Below are positions 34,949 through 43,406 of a stretch of 46,364 bases of DNA, piece after piece. The stretch's first letter is position 1. Every line of letters begins with the position of its first letter. Location: NCBI RefSeq assembly GCF_018063565.1, contig NZ_JAGPBB010000022.1:1-46364 (forward strand), in the 5' to 3' direction. The notes below the pieces were generated by a model. It was not told where the DNA came from. It saw nothing but the letters and a program-made list of their open reading frames with translations, and ran no database searches. A program made the position numbers and the translations under genes. Source of the DNA: Rhodoferax sp. Lineage in GTDB: Bacteria > Pseudomonadota > Gammaproteobacteria > Burkholderiales > Burkholderiaceae_C.

Positions 34949-35365
34949 ATGAAACCATTCCGTCACCTCATGTTCACTGTGGCAATTTGCTGTGTCTCTG
35001 TTTCAGCCCTGGCGCAAAACGTCGCCGTCATTGGACACCCGTCATTGCGTAAGCTTGATTTGGTCACGATTCAAAAAATTTTCACTGGAAGGGTGATCGA
35101 GGTGAACGGCATCGCCATCGTCGCCGTCAATCAGGTGCCTGACAGTCTGGTTCGCAGCCAGTTTCTGGCGGCTTACCTCAGTCAGGACGAAGAAAAGTAT
35201 CAAGCGTATTGGACCGTACGCAAGTTCATCGGCAAAGGAAGCCCGCCGAAAGACCTTGCAGCATCCAGTGAGGTCATTGACTTTGTCCAGTCGCACCCTG
35301 GTGCCATCGGCTACATTCTGGACAGCGATGTCAAACAGAATATCAACGTGCTGAGCCGTAAATAG
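34949..35365 (+). CDS. Small periplasmic phosphate-binding-like (PstS-type, single-lobe) protein
   Basis: The 138-residue protein has a signal peptide cleaved near SALAQ. VAVIGHPSLRKLDLVTIQKIFTG and FVQSHPGAIGYILDSDV are typical of short type 2 periplasmic-binding domains annotated as phosphate ABC substrate-binding-like. It is too short for a full two-lobe PstS and has no permease genes beside it. It starts 12 bp after the porin gene. Context suggests a ligand-binding or sensor-accessory role for the upstream histidine kinase rather than transport. Confidence 0.75.
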   Translation: MKPFRHLMFTVAICCVSVSALAQNVAVIGHPSLRKLDLVTIQKIFTGRVIEVNGIAIVAVNQVPDSLVRSQFLAAYLSQDEEKYQAYWTVRKFIGKGSPPKDLAASSEVIDFVQSHPGAIGYILDSDVKQNINVLSRK

Positions 35366-35545
35366 CCTGGCAGGTTTGACTCAAATGCCGGTGTGTATCC
35401 GTCTTTGATCTGGCTGATGGAGCCAATCCAATGACGACGACCTCCATGCGCCTACAACTTCTCGACGATCACGACCCGATGTGCAGCGGGTGCCGGGCCT
35501 TTCGCTCGGTCTGCCCCCGCTGAAGGTGATGGACCCCACCTGCCC
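35366..35545. other. Intergenic region, nothing recognised
   Basis: The 180 bp between the phosphate-binding-like gene and the small hypothetical gene shows no convincing terminator, RNA gene or repeat. Confidence 0.4.
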
Positions 35546-35854
35546 ATGACCCCCAGTTTTGTTCCGCAAGAGTTTGACCGTGTCATGGGCTGCACGCCGG
35601 CTGACCTGTTGTCGTGGTTGCCGGGGGCATTACCCGCCGCCGTCTTGAAGCTGGAGCCAGACCATGCCCGCTGCAGCGCGACCTGGCCGGACGGTGTGTT
35701 GAACTTGTGTTGGGCGGTTTTGCCGGATGCGCGAATTGCCTTGTTGACGATACCGCGATTGAGGCTGTGTTTTACGTACAGCGGGCTCAACGATGCGCGG
35801 CGTTACCAGGTGCAACGCCGCTTTGATCTGGGCACCCAACGCGGCGGTGGGTGA
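35546..35854 (+). CDS. Small conserved-looking hypothetical protein
   Basis: The 102-residue frame starts MTPSFVPQEFDRVMG and contains LLSWLPGALPAA, LNLCWAVLPDARIALLTIPRLRLCF and the end FDLGTQRGGG. The LPRLRV-F-Y and FDL-TQRGGG pattern recalls a short protein I have seen in other Burkholderiales, but I cannot name a function. No signal peptide or membrane helix is evident. It is isolated, with 180 bp on each side. Confidence 0.55.
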   Translation: MTPSFVPQEFDRVMGCTPADLLSWLPGALPAAVLKLEPDHARCSATWPDGVLNLCWAVLPDARIALLTIPRLRLCFTYSGLNDARRYQVQRRFDLGTQRGGG

Positions 35855-36037
35855 ATTGATTCACCCTGGGTGCATGTTTCTGGCCTATGGGTCGCCTGCC
35901 TTGCCGCCATCGGCGCGAAGGCCTTGCCCATCAGGTTGTCTCCTGCGCAGTGTAAGAAATGCAGGGTCATGCACGACTATGTCCGCATAAGGTGCGCATT
36001 TGTTGCCATCATCAGGTGAACTCCAAAGCCACCAGCC
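35855..36037. other. Intergenic region before the fusion reductase, nothing recognised
   Basis: The 183-bp leader has no clear promoter, hairpin or riboswitch motif. No strong Shine-Dalgarno site is seen before the ATG at 36038. Confidence 0.35.
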
Positions 36038-38188
36038 ATGAAAAAAATTCTGATTCTCCTCACCGCGGTCGTGCTGGTTATTGGCTTCTTTGTGCTGGAT
36101 CTGAACCAGTACCTGACTCTGGATGGTTTAAAGGCCAGTCTGGGGCAGTTTGAAGCGCAGCGTGCCGCGTCACCGCTGCTGGTGGGTTTGGGCTTTTTTG
36201 CCGTCTATGTGGTGGTCACCGCCTTGTCACTGCCGGGTGCAGTGATCATGACCCTCGCGGCGGGTGCCCTATTTGGCCTGGCGGTGGGCACCGTCATCGT
36301 GTCATTCGCCTCCAGCATCGGTGCCACTTTGGCTTTTCTGGCGTCTCGTTATGTGTTGCGGGATTCCATACAACGCCGTTTTGGCGAGCGGCTCAAGGCC
36401 ATCAACGACGGCATGGCCAAAGATGGCATGCTCTATCTGTTCACGCTGCGACTGGTGCCAATCTTCCCCTTCTTTCTGGTGAATTTGCTCATGGGTCTGA
36501 CCCCTGTGCGCACCCTGAGTTACTACTGGGTCAGCCAGTTGGGCATGCTGGCGGGCACCCTGGTCTATATCAATGCTGGTACCCAGTTGGCGCAAATTAC
36601 CAGCTTGTCGGGCATTGTGTCGCCTGGTCTCTTGTTCTCGTTTGCGCTGCTCGGTGTGTTTCCCATGTTGGCCAAGCAATTCATGGGCTTTTTGCAAGGT
36701 CGACGGATCTACGCCAAATGGCAACGTCCGGACAAGTTTGATCGCAACCTGATCGTCATTGGCGGTGGTGCCGCTGGCCTGGTGACGTCGTACATTGCGG
36801 CGGCAGTGAAGGCCAGGGTCACCCTGGTCGAGGCACACAAGATGGGTGGCGATTGCCTGAACTATGGTTGTGTGCCCAGCAAGGCACTGATCAAGTCGGC
36901 CCGTATCGCCAACCAGATGCGTCACGCCGGAAACTATGGCTTGACGGCAACCGAGCCCGAGTTCAGTTTTGGCAAGGTCATGGCCCGCGTGCACGAGGTC
37001 ATTGCGGCAGTGGCACCACACGACAGTGTGGAGCGCTACACCCGGCTGGGCGTCGAAGTGCTGGCGGGCTACGCAAAGATTGTCGATCCCTGGACGGTGG
37101 AAATCCACTTGAATCAGGGTGGCACCCAGCGTCTGACCACCCGTTCCATTGTCATTGCAGCCGGTGCTCGCCCCTTCGTGCCACCGTTGCCCGGCCTGGA
37201 TGACGTGGGTTACGTCACCAGTGACACACTGTGGGACGAGTTTGCCAAGCTCGACACCCCACCGGCGCGCCTGGTTGTTTTGGGGGGTGGTCCGATTGGC
37301 TGTGAGCTGGCGCAGAGCTTTGCCCGCCTGTGCTCCAAGGTGACACAAATCGAGATGGCACCACGCATCATGATGCGTGAGGACATCGAGGTGTCTGACC
37401 TGGCGCGCGATGCTCTGACCCGCGATGGTGTTGCGGTGTTGACCAGCCACAAAGCCTTGCGCTGCGAGCGTGATGGCGAGCGCAAAGTCATTGTCGTGGA
37501 GCACCAGGGGCAAGAAAAACGCATTGAGTTTGATGCCCTGCTATGCGCCGTGGGTCGCGTGGCGCGGTTGCAGGGGTACGGACTGGAAGACTTGGGTATT
37601 CCCACCCAGCGTACCGTGGCCGTGAACGACTATCTGGAAACCCTGTACCCCAACATCTATGCGGCCGGCGACGTGGCTGGCCCGTACCAGTTCACCCACA
37701 CCGCCGCGCACATGGCCTGGTACGCTGCGGTGAATGCGCTGTTGGGCGATTTCAAGAAGTTCAAGGTCGATTATTCGGTGGTGCCGTGGGCCACCTTCAT
37801 CGAGCCCGAGGTGGCACGGGTAGGACTCAATGAACAAAAGGCCAAGGAAAAAGGCATCGCCCATGAAGTCACCCGGTACGGCATCGACGACCTCGATCGC
37901 GCCATTGCCGATGGCACAGCGAACGGTTTTGTCAAAGTGCTGACGGTGCCAGGCAAAGACCGCATTCTGGGCGTCACCATCGTGGGTGAACATGCCGGTG
38001 ACCTGTTGGCCGAATTTGTGTTGGCGATGAAACATGGCCTGGGTTTGAACAAGATCCTGGGCACCATTCACACCTACCCAACGCTGGCCGAGGCCAACAA
38101 GTTTGCAGCGGGTGAGTGGAAGCGCGCGCACGCCCCACAAACCGTGCTGTCATGGCTGGCGCGGTTTCATACCTGGAAGCGAGGCTGA
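36038..38188 (+). CDS. TVP38/TMEM64 (DedA-like) membrane domain fused to FAD disulfide reductase
   Basis: The 716-residue fusion has an N-terminal membrane domain (about residues 1-225) with the SNARE-associated/TVP38 features FAVYVVVTALSLPGAVIMTLAAGALFG and LRLVPIFPFFLVNLLMG. A pyridine nucleotide-disulfide oxidoreductase module (about 240-705) follows. FAD site is VIGGGAAGLV. The redox disulfide Cys273/Cys278 is in GGDCLNYGCVPSK, NAD(P) site VVLGGGPIGCELA, and AAGDVAGPYQFTH. The C-terminal HTYPTLAE retains His and Glu of the usual catalytic dyad, though the usual HPT is altered. It is related to mercuric reductase and dihydrolipoamide dehydrogenase but lacks an HMA or lipoyl domain. Substrate is unknown. 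The DUF547 gene follows after 5 bp. Confidence 0.88.
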   Translation: MKKILILLTAVVLVIGFFVLDLNQYLTLDGLKASLGQFEAQRAASPLLVGLGFFAVYVVVTALSLPGAVIMTLAAGALFGLAVGTVIVSFASSIGATLAFLASRYVLRDSIQRRFGERLKAINDGMAKDGMLYLFTLRLVPIFPFFLVNLLMGLTPVRTLSYYWVSQLGMLAGTLVYINAGTQLAQITSLSGIVSPGLLFSFALLGVFPMLAKQFMGFLQGRRIYAKWQRPDKFDRNLIVIGGGAAGLVTSYIAAAVKARVTLVEAHKMGGDCLNYGCVPSKALIKSARIANQMRHAGNYGLTATEPEFSFGKVMARVHEVIAAVAPHDSVERYTRLGVEVLAGYAKIVDPWTVEIHLNQGGTQRLTTRSIVIAAGARPFVPPLPGLDDVGYVTSDTLWDEFAKLDTPPARLVVLGGGPIGCELAQSFARLCSKVTQIEMAPRIMMREDIEVSDLARDALTRDGVAVLTSHKALRCERDGERKVIVVEHQGQEKRIEFDALLCAVGRVARLQGYGLEDLGIPTQRTVAVNDYLETLYPNIYAAGDVAGPYQFTHTAAHMAWYAAVNALLGDFKKFKVDYSVVPWATFIEPEVARVGLNEQKAKEKGIAHEVTRYGIDDLDRAIADGTANGFVKVLTVPGKDRILGVTIVGEHAGDLLAEFVLAMKHGLGLNKILGTIHTYPTLAEANKFAAGEWKRAHAPQTVLSWLARFHTWKRG

Positions 38189-38193
38189 TTGGC

Positions 38194-39018
38194 ATGTTGA
38201 AGAGACTATTTTTTGCCCTGATGGTGCTCGCCGGTCAGGCCGGTGGGGTGAGGGCCGAAGGGCCAGACAGTGCCGCCTGGGACGGCTTGCTCAAGAAACA
38301 TGTGCGAACCTTGCGCAATGGCCAGGCCAGCGCGGTTGATTACGCGGGCCTGAAAACCGATCGTGCCGCCTTGCAAGCTTATCTGGCCAGCGGCGCCAAA
38401 GTGAGCCGAACCGAGTTTGACGGTTGGGGCAACCCGGTGCAGCTGGCGTTTTTGATCAATAGTTACAACGCCTGGACGCTGGAACTGGTGCTGACGGCTT
38501 ACCCGGGTGTCAGATCCATCAAGGATCTGGGCTCTTTTCTCCAGTCGCCCTGGAAAAAGCGCTTCATCCCTTTGCTGGGCGAAACCCGGTCGCTCGACGA
38601 TATCGAACACGGCCTGATCCGCGGCTCGGGCCGCTACAACGACCCACGCATCCACTTCGCGGTGAACTGCGCCAGCATTGGCTGCCCGGCACTGCGTGCT
38701 GAAGCCTATGTGCCCGAACGCCTGAGTGCCCAACTGGACGACGCGGCGCAAAAGTTCTTGTCGGACCGAACACGCAATCGCCTTGAATCGGAAGCGCTCA
38801 AGGTCTCCAGTATTTTCAAATGGTACAGGTCAGACTTTGAACAAGGATGGCGTGGCGCCCATACCCTGGGTCAGTTTTTGGCGCTTTACAGCGGCGCTTT
38901 GGCGCTCACGGCCGACCGGCTCGGTCCATTGGCAGTTGGCAAGCTTGACATCTCGTTTCTGGACTATGACTGGCAATTGAACGACATCCGCCATGCCGTA
39001 CCCGTGCTTCAACGCTGA
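38194..39018 (+). CDS. DUF547 domain protein, exported
   Basis: The ATG at 38194 gives 274 residues with a signal peptide (cleaved near GVRAEG). The DUF547 core has NPVQLAFLINSYNAWTLELVL, RSLDDIEHGLIRG and HFAVNCASIGCPALR; the His/Cys/Cys pattern is conserved and might be catalytic. Family function is unknown. It starts 5 bp after the fusion reductase and is probably co-expressed. A frame starting further upstream overlaps the reductase and is not needed. Confidence 0.8.
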   Translation: MLKRLFFALMVLAGQAGGVRAEGPDSAAWDGLLKKHVRTLRNGQASAVDYAGLKTDRAALQAYLASGAKVSRTEFDGWGNPVQLAFLINSYNAWTLELVLTAYPGVRSIKDLGSFLQSPWKKRFIPLLGETRSLDDIEHGLIRGSGRYNDPRIHFAVNCASIGCPALRAEAYVPERLSAQLDDAAQKFLSDRTRNRLESEALKVSSIFKWYRSDFEQGWRGAHTLGQFLALYSGALALTADRLGPLAVGKLDISFLDYDWQLNDIRHAVPVLQR

Positions 39019-39030
39019 TGGCGTCGATCG

Positions 39031-39059
39031 GGGTGGGTGCGGTAACCACCACCCCACCC
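39031..39059. terminator. GC-rich hairpin between convergent genes
   Basis: GGGTGGG (39031-39037) pairs with CCCACCC (39053-39059). It lies in the gap between the DUF547 stop and the end of ynjD. No T-run is present, so termination strength is uncertain. Confidence 0.4.
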
Positions 39060-39087
39060 GGCCCATGCGCGCTGCAAGGCGGCACGC

Positions 39088-39735
39088 TCACACCTGGCCG
39101 CCTTGCCAGTCTGTGATTTCAATCACGCGACCCCCGGGCGGCACGTCGGCCGGGTCATGGGTGACGAGCAGGGTGGGAATGCGCAAACGCGAGATGTGCT
39201 CAAACACAAAGGCGCGAAACTGGGTTCGCAGGACGGCATCGAGCTTGGAGAAGGGCTCATCCAGCAACAAGGCCTGGGGTTCGGCCAGCAGCGTGCGCAT
39301 CACACTGACGCGCGCCCGTTGACCACCCGACAGCGTGGCCGGATCCCGGTCCTGAAAACCAGCCAGACCCATGTCAGCCAGCGTGTCCACCACGCGCTGG
39401 CGGCGTTCATTGGCTGCCTTGAAGCGTGCCGGCAAGGCAAACGCCAGGTTGTGGCCGACACTCCAATGGGGAAACAACAGGTCGTCCTGAAACAGCAGAC
39501 CAATGTGACGCGCTTCGGTGGGCAGCCGGTCGCAGCGTGTGCCGTTCAGCCACAGCTCACCGCTGGCAGCAAAGTGCGGGTCCAGGTCGCCAATCAGCCA
39601 GTTCAGGAGGGTTGACTTCCCGGAGCCCGACGCCCCGCTCACCGTCACGACCTCACCCGGCTCGACACGCAACGACAGCCCCGAAAACAAGGGGGTGGTG
39701 GCATGGGAAATGCTCAGATCGCGGATTGTCAACAT
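39088..39735 (-). CDS. ynjD: ABC transporter ATP-binding protein YnjD
   Basis: From ATG 39735 the protein is 215 residues. It has Walker A GASGSGKSTLLN, Q-loop LLFQDDLLFPHWSV, signature LSGGQRARVSVMRTL, Walker B LLLDEPFSKLD and switch His in LVTHDPAD. DLLFPHWSVGHNLAFALP is typical of YnjD/ThiQ-like ATPases. It is the last gene of the ynjBCD operon, 1 bp after ynjC. An upstream extension overlapping ynjC is not conserved. Confidence 0.88.
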   Translation of the reverse strand: MLTIRDLSISHATTPLFSGLSLRVEPGEVVTVSGASGSGKSTLLNWLIGDLDPHFAASGELWLNGTRCDRLPTEARHIGLLFQDDLLFPHWSVGHNLAFALPARFKAANERRQRVVDTLADMGLAGFQDRDPATLSGGQRARVSVMRTLLAEPQALLLDEPFSKLDAVLRTQFRAFVFEHISRLRIPTLLVTHDPADVPPGGRVIEITDWQGGQV

Positions 39736-39736
39736 G

Positions 39737-41353
39737 TCAGCGCAGTCCCTTTCGATGCCGCCCGAGCCCATAGGCCGCCGCAGCCGCCAATGCAAAAACC
39801 GCCATTGGCAGCGCAACTTGCAACAAAGCCTGCACCGCCAGCACGCGGCGGTTGCCACCCGCGCTCAAGGCCACCGCCTCGGTGGTGACGGTGATGAAAC
39901 GGCCACCCCCGGCAAACAGGGTGGGCAGGTACTGCGCCACACTCACTGCAAAACCCACCGCCAGCGTGGCCAAAATCGGCCGTGCCAGGATCGGCCATTT
40001 GACGCGCAGGCAGGCGCGCCAGGGTGCATTGCCCAAGGTCCGTGCGCTGGTCAGCAGGCGCTGGTCAAACGCTCGGTACGGCCCGATCAGCGTCAGCACC
40101 ATGTAGGGCAGCACCCACAACAGGTGACTCCAGACCAGGGCCAGCGCACTGCCGTCCAGTTGCAAATGCAGCAGGGCAGCGTATTGAGCGGCCACCAATG
40201 GCAAGGCCGGTACGATCAGTGGCAGGTAAAGCCACCCAGTCAAGCGCTGTGGACCCCATTCCAGCCAGATCAGCACCAGCGGCAAAGACAGCAGACTTGC
40301 CGCCGCGGCCAGCCACAGGGTAGTCCAGAAGGGCAGCAAGTCGGCCTGTTGCCAGGTGGCCATGGACACGGCAGCGGGCAGCAGGGCCGGGAAAAACCAG
40401 CTTTGCGCCACTGACCAAAGCAGCAGTACCGCCATCACGGCGTAGCCCACCCACACCAGGGGGATCGGCACCCAGAGCCAACGCCAGCCGGTCCCGGGCT
40501 GACGCTGCCCGTCCGGGTAAGGCCGATGATGTTGGCCCAACCACCACAGCGTCCGCACGCCGAGCACACCCAGCAACAACAGCCACAGCAAAACCATGGA
40601 TGCAGCACTGCCGCGTGCCTGCATGGCGGGGTCAGGGTCGGTCAGCCAGCGCCACACCAGCACCGCCAGGGTTGGCGGTGTACCCGGCCCCAGGATGACG
40701 GCCATGTCCACCACCGACAAGCCATAGGCAAACACGGCCAGCAGCGGCCAGGCCATGCGTGGCAACACCTGGGGCCACAGAATCAGCCGCCAGGCTTGGC
40801 TGCGGTTATAGCCCAGCGAGCGCGCCATTGCCATCTGTCGGGCCACCGCCTGCTCCCCCAACACCGCAGCCAGCACCCAGAGCAAAAACCAACTCTCCTT
40901 GATCGCCAGCGCGAGTGCCAGACTCAAGGCATAGGGGTCTTGCACGGTGACCCAATCGGGTGGACTGGTCCAGCCAACAAAATGCGCGACAGCCCTTGCC
41001 AGCCAACCAGAAGGCGCTATCAAAAAAAATATTCCGACGGCAAATGCGGCGTGTGGTACCGACAGCAACAGGGGCAAGCGGCGCTGCAGCCGCATCCACC
41101 AGTGACCGGGGTAGTGCAGAGTAGCCAGCCAAACGGCCACCCCACCCGCCAGCATCGTGCTCAGCACGCTGGATAGCACGCTGGCCCGCAAGGCCAGCGG
41201 CCACTGCGTGTCGTGCCACAGCGCCAACCACACGCTGGCATCCATGGCGGGTGCCAGAGCCCAACCAAGCCCCGGCAGCAGCGGGGCAAAGATGAGCAGC
41301 ACAGGCAAAGCCGCCAACCGCGCGCGTTGGGTGTCCGCTAGGGGCTTGTCCAC
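39737..41353 (-). CDS. ynjC: ABC transporter permease YnjC (double permease)
   Basis: The 538-residue protein has about twelve hydrophobic segments and two permease halves. EAA-type loops are MAMARSLGYNRSQAWRLILW in the first and SARTLGNAPWRACLRVKWP in the second. The fused double-permease length matches YnjC of E. coli. It forms the channel with YnjD. The substrate is not known for the family. It starts 18 bp after ynjB. Confidence 0.88.
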   Translation of the reverse strand: MDKPLADTQRARLAALPVLLIFAPLLPGLGWALAPAMDASVWLALWHDTQWPLALRASVLSSVLSTMLAGGVAVWLATLHYPGHWWMRLQRRLPLLLSVPHAAFAVGIFFLIAPSGWLARAVAHFVGWTSPPDWVTVQDPYALSLALALAIKESWFLLWVLAAVLGEQAVARQMAMARSLGYNRSQAWRLILWPQVLPRMAWPLLAVFAYGLSVVDMAVILGPGTPPTLAVLVWRWLTDPDPAMQARGSAASMVLLWLLLLGVLGVRTLWWLGQHHRPYPDGQRQPGTGWRWLWVPIPLVWVGYAVMAVLLLWSVAQSWFFPALLPAAVSMATWQQADLLPFWTTLWLAAAASLLSLPLVLIWLEWGPQRLTGWLYLPLIVPALPLVAAQYAALLHLQLDGSALALVWSHLLWVLPYMVLTLIGPYRAFDQRLLTSARTLGNAPWRACLRVKWPILARPILATLAVGFAVSVAQYLPTLFAGGGRFITVTTEAVALSAGGNRRVLAVQALLQVALPMAVFALAAAAAYGLGRHRKGLR

Positions 41354-41371
41354 AAGGCGAAGTACCTCACT

Positions 41372-42547
41372 TCAACGTGCGCCGTAACGTCTGAGCCATT
41401 CGGCCTCCAGGGCTTCCACCCAGCTGGCGTGCGGCTCCGGCAAGGTGGGCACCACTTCGGTCAGGGCGCCGGGCGCTGTCTGGCGGATCCGGGCCTGGGC
41501 GGCGGGCGGAAGTTTGCCGATGTCCAGCACTGTGCCGTCGCCCCAGACGGCAATGTCGGCCTTGTGCGTTTGCGCCTCGGCAGAGAGCAGAAAATTGGCA
41601 AACACCTGCGCGGCGGCTTTGGCGCGCGCATTGACAGGTATGGCGACGAAATGCACGTTGCCGATGGTGCCTGCGGTGAAACCAAAACTGTAGGCGCTGG
41701 CGGGCAGTTGTTGGCTGGCGATCAGATTGGCGGCCTCGTTGGGGTTGAAGGTGATCGACAGCTTGAGCTCCCCATCGCCCAGCATGCGGTGCATCTCGGC
41801 GGCGCTGGCGGCGAAGGTCTTGCCCGCTCGCCAGAGATGCGGGTGCAACTGGTCAAGGTAGGCCCACAGGGGCTGTGTGGCGGTGGCAAAGCCTGCTGGC
41901 GTAACGGCTTGTTGCAAGGGAGCCGAATTGGGCGTCAGCGCCAGCAGCATCTGTTTGACAAAAGTGGTGCCATGAAAATCCGGCGGTTGTGGGTAGCTGA
42001 CGCGCCCCGGATTGGCCCGGGCAAACGTCAGCAGCTCGGCAGCTGAACGCGGTGGCGTGGGTGTTTTGGCCCGATCAGCGATGAACGTGAGCTGGGCGGT
42101 ACCCCAGGGCGACTCGTAGCCCTCGGTGGGTACCGAAAAATCGGTTCGTACCGGTTTGTTCAAGTCCACCAGGCCCCAGTTGGGCAGACTCTGTGCCCAT
42201 GGGCCGAACAGCAGACCGTTGTTTTTGAGGTTGCGGAAGTTTTCACCGTTGACCCACAGGAGGTCGATCGAGCCGTCGCGGGCTCGCCCGGCCGCCAGCT
42301 CGGTCTGTACCCGCTTGACGACTTCTGCCGCATCGGTGATCTTGACGTGCCGCACGTCGATACCATAGCGCGCTTTGGCTTCCTTGGCGGCCCAGGCAAT
42401 GTAGTGGTTGCTGGCCTCGCTGCCCCCCCAGGCATTGAAATAGACAGTCTGCCCTTTGGCTTCCGTTTGAATCTGTGCCCAGTCGGCGCTGGCCCCGGTG
42501 GGCGCAACCAGACTGAGCGCGAGGGTGGCAAGCGTTAAAAATTTCAT
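41372..42547 (-). CDS. ynjB: ABC transporter substrate-binding protein YnjB
   Basis: From ATG 42547 the protein is 391 residues with a signal peptide ending near GASAD. QTVYFNAWGGSEASNHYIAW and LLWVNGENFRNLKNNGLLFG are YnjB-type motifs. It should be the periplasmic receptor for the YnjCD importer. The ligand is unestablished; thiamine-like compounds are sometimes proposed, but no TPP riboswitch is seen in the 230-bp leader. Confidence 0.88.
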   Translation of the reverse strand: MKFLTLATLALSLVAPTGASADWAQIQTEAKGQTVYFNAWGGSEASNHYIAWAAKEAKARYGIDVRHVKITDAAEVVKRVQTELAAGRARDGSIDLLWVNGENFRNLKNNGLLFGPWAQSLPNWGLVDLNKPVRTDFSVPTEGYESPWGTAQLTFIADRAKTPTPPRSAAELLTFARANPGRVSYPQPPDFHGTTFVKQMLLALTPNSAPLQQAVTPAGFATATQPLWAYLDQLHPHLWRAGKTFAASAAEMHRMLGDGELKLSITFNPNEAANLIASQQLPASAYSFGFTAGTIGNVHFVAIPVNARAKAAAQVFANFLLSAEAQTHKADIAVWGDGTVLDIGKLPPAAQARIRQTAPGALTEVVPTLPEPHASWVEALEAEWLRRYGAR

Positions 42548-42777
42548 GCAGAATACTCCGTGGGTGAACGATTTTGCTGTTTGGTCGCCGAGACGAGGCA
42601 AAACCTTACAGTCGAGGGTGGAATCAGTGTCGATGATTCACCCCATTGTTGCCTGCCAGACGAATTTGCCCCTGCGCCAAGTTCTTGTCATCCAGCGTGC
42701 CAAATTTCAGTGCACGGTCCAAGCGTACACCCGCGTTTTCCGGCGGATTGGCGGACGCCAGGCGCTACCATAGCGAC

Positions 42778-43380
42778 ATGAAACAAGCTCAGGACGACAT
42801 GGACAGTGATGCAAGCAGTTTTGCGCTCACCCTGATCACCACCCGCCAGACCATTTTGCCCAAGCGCCTGTTTGCACCCGGCCCCAGCGCGGATCAGGTG
42901 AGGGCAATGTTCCTTGCCGCTGCCGCAGCGCCGGATCACCGCACTGTTTTGCCGTGGCGGTTTGTGCTGGTACCGACCACGGCACGCGCCGCACTGGCCG
43001 AAGTTTTTGCGCAGGCCCTGATCGAACGCGATCCGGATGCCGCGGCGCAACAAGTTGAACAGGCGCGCGAAAAGGCCTTTCGGGCACCGTTTCTGGCGCT
43101 GGCAATCGCCCGGTTGGGGCCATGTGAACCCGATGTGGAGCCGCTGGAGCGCATGGTGTCACTGGGCGCGGCCATTCAAAACCTGTTACTGATGGCGCAC
43201 AGCATGGGTTTTGGCAGCAGTCTGACCAGTGGCCTGGCCATGCGCAGCCAGGCGCTGCGTCAGCTTTTTGGCCTGGTCGACGGCGAGCAGGCGGTTTGTT
43301 GTGTCAATGTGGGCACTGCAGACCGACGCAAGCCGACCCGCCTGCGCCCCGACCCCGGCACCTTTGTCAGCAGCCTGTGA
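42778..43380 (+). CDS. Nitroreductase family protein
   Basis: The ATG at 42778 gives 200 residues, in the range of small YdjA-like FMN nitroreductases. It has TTRQTILPKRLFAPGPSADQVRAM, AAAAPDHRTVLPWRFVLV and GAAIQNLLLMAHSMGFGSSLTSG, the flavin-binding and dimer elements. It reduces nitroaromatics, quinones or similar acceptors with NAD(P)H; the physiological substrate is unknown. It is divergent from ynjB. Confidence 0.85.
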   Translation: MKQAQDDMDSDASSFALTLITTRQTILPKRLFAPGPSADQVRAMFLAAAAAPDHRTVLPWRFVLVPTTARAALAEVFAQALIERDPDAAAQQVEQAREKAFRAPFLALAIARLGPCEPDVEPLERMVSLGAAIQNLLLMAHSMGFGSSLTSGLAMRSQALRQLFGLVDGEQAVCCVNVGTADRRKPTRLRPDPGTFVSSL

Positions 43381-43406
43381 TCGGACAAGAACCGCAGGAC
43401 CACACC

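Noticed and set aside
36302-37513. Minus-strand open frame of 403 codons
   Set aside because: It is antisense to the reductase fusion, His/Gln-rich as expected for a shadow of GC-rich coding DNA.
41014-41035. GCTATCAAAAAAA, shared with the tail of repeat copy 2
   Set aside because: It lies in ynjC, encodes an ordinary membrane segment (IFFLIA), and lacks the CTAGCGCA end of the repeat.
42548-42777. TPP riboswitch upstream of ynjB
   Set aside because: No CTGAGA-type or other TPP-aptamer core elements are present in the leader.
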